Of a stretch of 18,730 nt of DNA, positions 17,222-18,730 are shown piece after piece. Source of the DNA: Rodentolepis nana. Taxonomy: Eukaryota > Platyhelminthes > Cestoda > Cyclophyllidea > Hymenolepididae. The translations under genes and the position numbers were made by a program. The stretch's first letter is position 1, and each line of letters begins with the position of its first letter. The stretch is taken from the NCBI GenBank assembly GCA_900617975.1, contig UZAE01012533.1, positions 1-18,730 on the forward strand, read 5' to 3'. The notes beneath the pieces were generated by a model. It ran no database searches. It saw only the letters and a list, made by a program, of their open reading frames with translations, and was not told the DNA's origin.

Positions 17222-17449
17222 GCAAGTTAAGGGCAATTTTATTTTAGTAATTTCAGCAGCTATTAATAACGCAAAAAATACTGTGCTCGTTTTTTTACTG
17301 CTGAGCTGATGCTCTGCGTGTCGGATAAATCAATCAAGTGACCAAGACTCCTTCTCGTCTTGACAGATTGCTTTAAAAGTTTTTGTCGGAAATCAATTTC
17401 CCCTGCTCCTTTTAAACCACCTACCAATTTGATCAGCACCCCTCCACCC

Positions 17450-17492
17450 TCCCCCTCCAACCCNCCCCCCTCCCCCTCCAACCCCCCCCCCC
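17450..17492. repeat. C-rich 21-base tandem duplication with one undetermined base
   Basis: The unit TCCCCCTCCAA followed by about ten C occurs twice (17450-17470 and 17471-17492). Position 17464 is N, a sequencing ambiguity inside a C-run. Open frames across it are proline-rich by composition only. Confidence 0.85.
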
Positions 17493-17775
17493 AAAATAAA
17501 ACAATTCCACCTGCATCTCCTTCATCTGAGTGTTTACAAAAAATCAATATTAGGTAAATTGTCATGATCCCAAGTGTCCGGAATTGGGGTTAGCTTAGTT
17601 TGATTAATGCAAACCCAAAAAGGGAGTGTATTAAGTGCTCTCCACTCTTGGAAATAAATAAATAAATGAGCACATTAACCTCTGATTTCCGATTAATGGT
17701 TCGGGAGCCAAGTGGAGATGAGAGACATTTTTTTCAAAGGCAAATTAGAGTAAATTGTTCTCTCTTTTTTTCCAG

Positions 17776-17825
17776 ATTGGAATCCGCTAATTCCAGAATC
17801 AAACGACATACAGAGAAAGCAATCG
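17776..17825 (+). CDS. Probable 50-base exon of the FN3 gene
   Basis: A strong polypyrimidine tract and TTTCCAG precede the exon, and donor GTAAGG follows it. It encodes LESANSRIKRHTEKAI plus the first base of a codon, phase 2 in and phase 1 out. That base plus the first two of the next exon make Asp, giving EKAI-DPLSPL. The short length and lack of a domain motif of its own keep the confidence moderate. Confidence 0.45.
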
Positions 17826-17901
17826 GTAAGGTGGTCCTTCTGCAAAGCTCTAATGAAAAATAATTGTTATCGTCTTAAGACAAATGTGTATAATTTTGTA
17901 G

Positions 17902-18010
17902 ATCCTTTATCGCCTCTCAATCCCAATGTTTCTCCAACTCACTTTGGTGCCTTGAATATCTCTTGGGACCCACCTCCCATGGTTCTGATGTCTCAAGTAC
18001 ATCATTATGA
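17902..18010 (+). CDS. Exon with the start of a fibronectin type III domain
   Basis: Acceptor TTTTGTAG and donor GTAAGT bound 109 bases, entered in phase 1 and left in phase 2. The translation DPLSPLNPNVSPTHFGALNISW is followed by DPPPMVLMSQVHHYE. It has the hallmarks of the first half of an FN3 domain: a proline-rich start, a hydrophobic-x-hydrophobic-x-Trp strand followed by PP, and a tyrosine closing the next strand. FN3 domains are often split across two exons. They occur in receptor tyrosine kinases and phosphatases, neural adhesion molecules and matrix proteins, and nothing here decides among these. A sequon NIS lies just before the tryptophan. The second half of the domain was not found in the window, so the gene continues to the right. 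Confidence 0.65.
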
Positions 18011-18730
18011 GTAAGTGATCGATTGAATATATATCCTTTTTATCGATTGCTCATCTTAGATCCACCTTAACTATTGAGGTTTTTAGACAATTCTTGTAAG
18101 TCAAAATCGATTGGCCGGCATTCTCTTCAGAGTAAATTTATTGTGCTTCTCAAGGGAAGCGTACATAAAGGCAAGGCTTCCTGAGGCCATTCTTACATTT
18201 CTTGTTGAGCACAATTCGAGTGTGATTCTTTGGATGTATATTGGTTAGCACCGAGCTTGCGGCCTTAAGTATGGGTTTGATTATCGAGTCACCGGCACAT
18301 TCTTCAAAACCATGAGCAAACAAATGTGTAGCTATAGGACGAGATGAGATAGCTTAGAGAAAAGGCGAGAAGATTAGCTCCATACGATTCAGAGCTTTGT
18401 TTCTTTTCTTATCACAACATTATGTGCATACTGTTGCTCCTTTTCAAAAAAATGTGTTGAGAGACTCGTTAAATCTATTGACAACGCTGAGGACGAATAC
18501 CCTGATATTTAATGTTTCAACGACCTACTGGAGGTTTTACACCTTGCCTCTTCCACTTGAATACCCCCTGAGTTGGATATTTATGTTCTTCGGGATCTAA
18601 TTCGATCTCTTCAACTGTGTTAGCCACGTGAACAAAATTTTTGAAGCTTACCCTGGGAAGAGGAAAAGTTGAGAATAAAAAATCAATTTAAATAAATACA
18701 TAAATGATATCTCGGTTGAGCATGACATTA
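18011..18730 (+). other. Probable intron of the FN3 gene
   Basis: No exon completing the FN3 domain (phase 2 entry) could be recognised before the window ends. An open plus-strand frame near 18397-18600 lacks FN3 features and good splice bounds. Confidence 0.45.

Overview
This window is animal nuclear DNA. The two best-supported genes are extracellular-matrix genes with conventional GT-AG introns. An almost complete fibrillar collagen is packed into about ten exons, with several introns of only 77 to 150 bases. Non-coding DNA is AT-rich, carries long C or G homopolymers, and holds a dispersed short retroelement. These traits fit an invertebrate, most likely a parasitic flatworm and perhaps a tapeworm. 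The species assignment is inference, because no marker in the window fixes it.

Layout. Positions 1-1551 (minus strand) hold the 5' end of a secreted gene that runs off the left edge: a signal-peptide exon (1551-1455) and a phase-matched exon with a complete ten-cysteine von Willebrand factor type C (VWC) module (435-232). Positions 1552-2921 are the space between two divergently oriented start codons and include a GC- and CpG-rich block. Positions 2922-9188 (plus strand) hold a complete fibrillar collagen chain in ten exons. It is predicted to be 1308 residues: signal peptide, a very short N-propeptide with a furin-type site, a 1018-residue Gly-X-Y helix, and a COLFI C-propeptide. The probable 3' UTR runs to an AATAAA at 10025. 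Positions about 10030-12262 hold three copies of a dispersed element; a fourth lies in collagen intron 6. Two of these copies have clear target-site duplications. Positions 12263-about 17160 show no convincing gene. Near the right edge, exons of a second plus-strand gene encode the start of a fibronectin type III (FN3) domain, and that gene leaves the window.

Biology. The main point is a head-to-head pair of matrix genes with about 1.4 kb between start codons. VWC modules occur in the N-propeptides of some fibrillar collagens, so the left gene may itself be a collagen and the pair may share a regulatory region. That is inference until the sequence to the left is read. The complete collagen is itself unusual. 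Its C-propeptide keeps the residues for the intrachain disulfides and the side-chain calcium ligands, but lacks both cysteines (C2 and C3) that link chains to each other in vertebrate procollagens. Its helix has one Gly-to-Ala triplet and one longer break. Its N-propeptide depends on a 7-base microexon.
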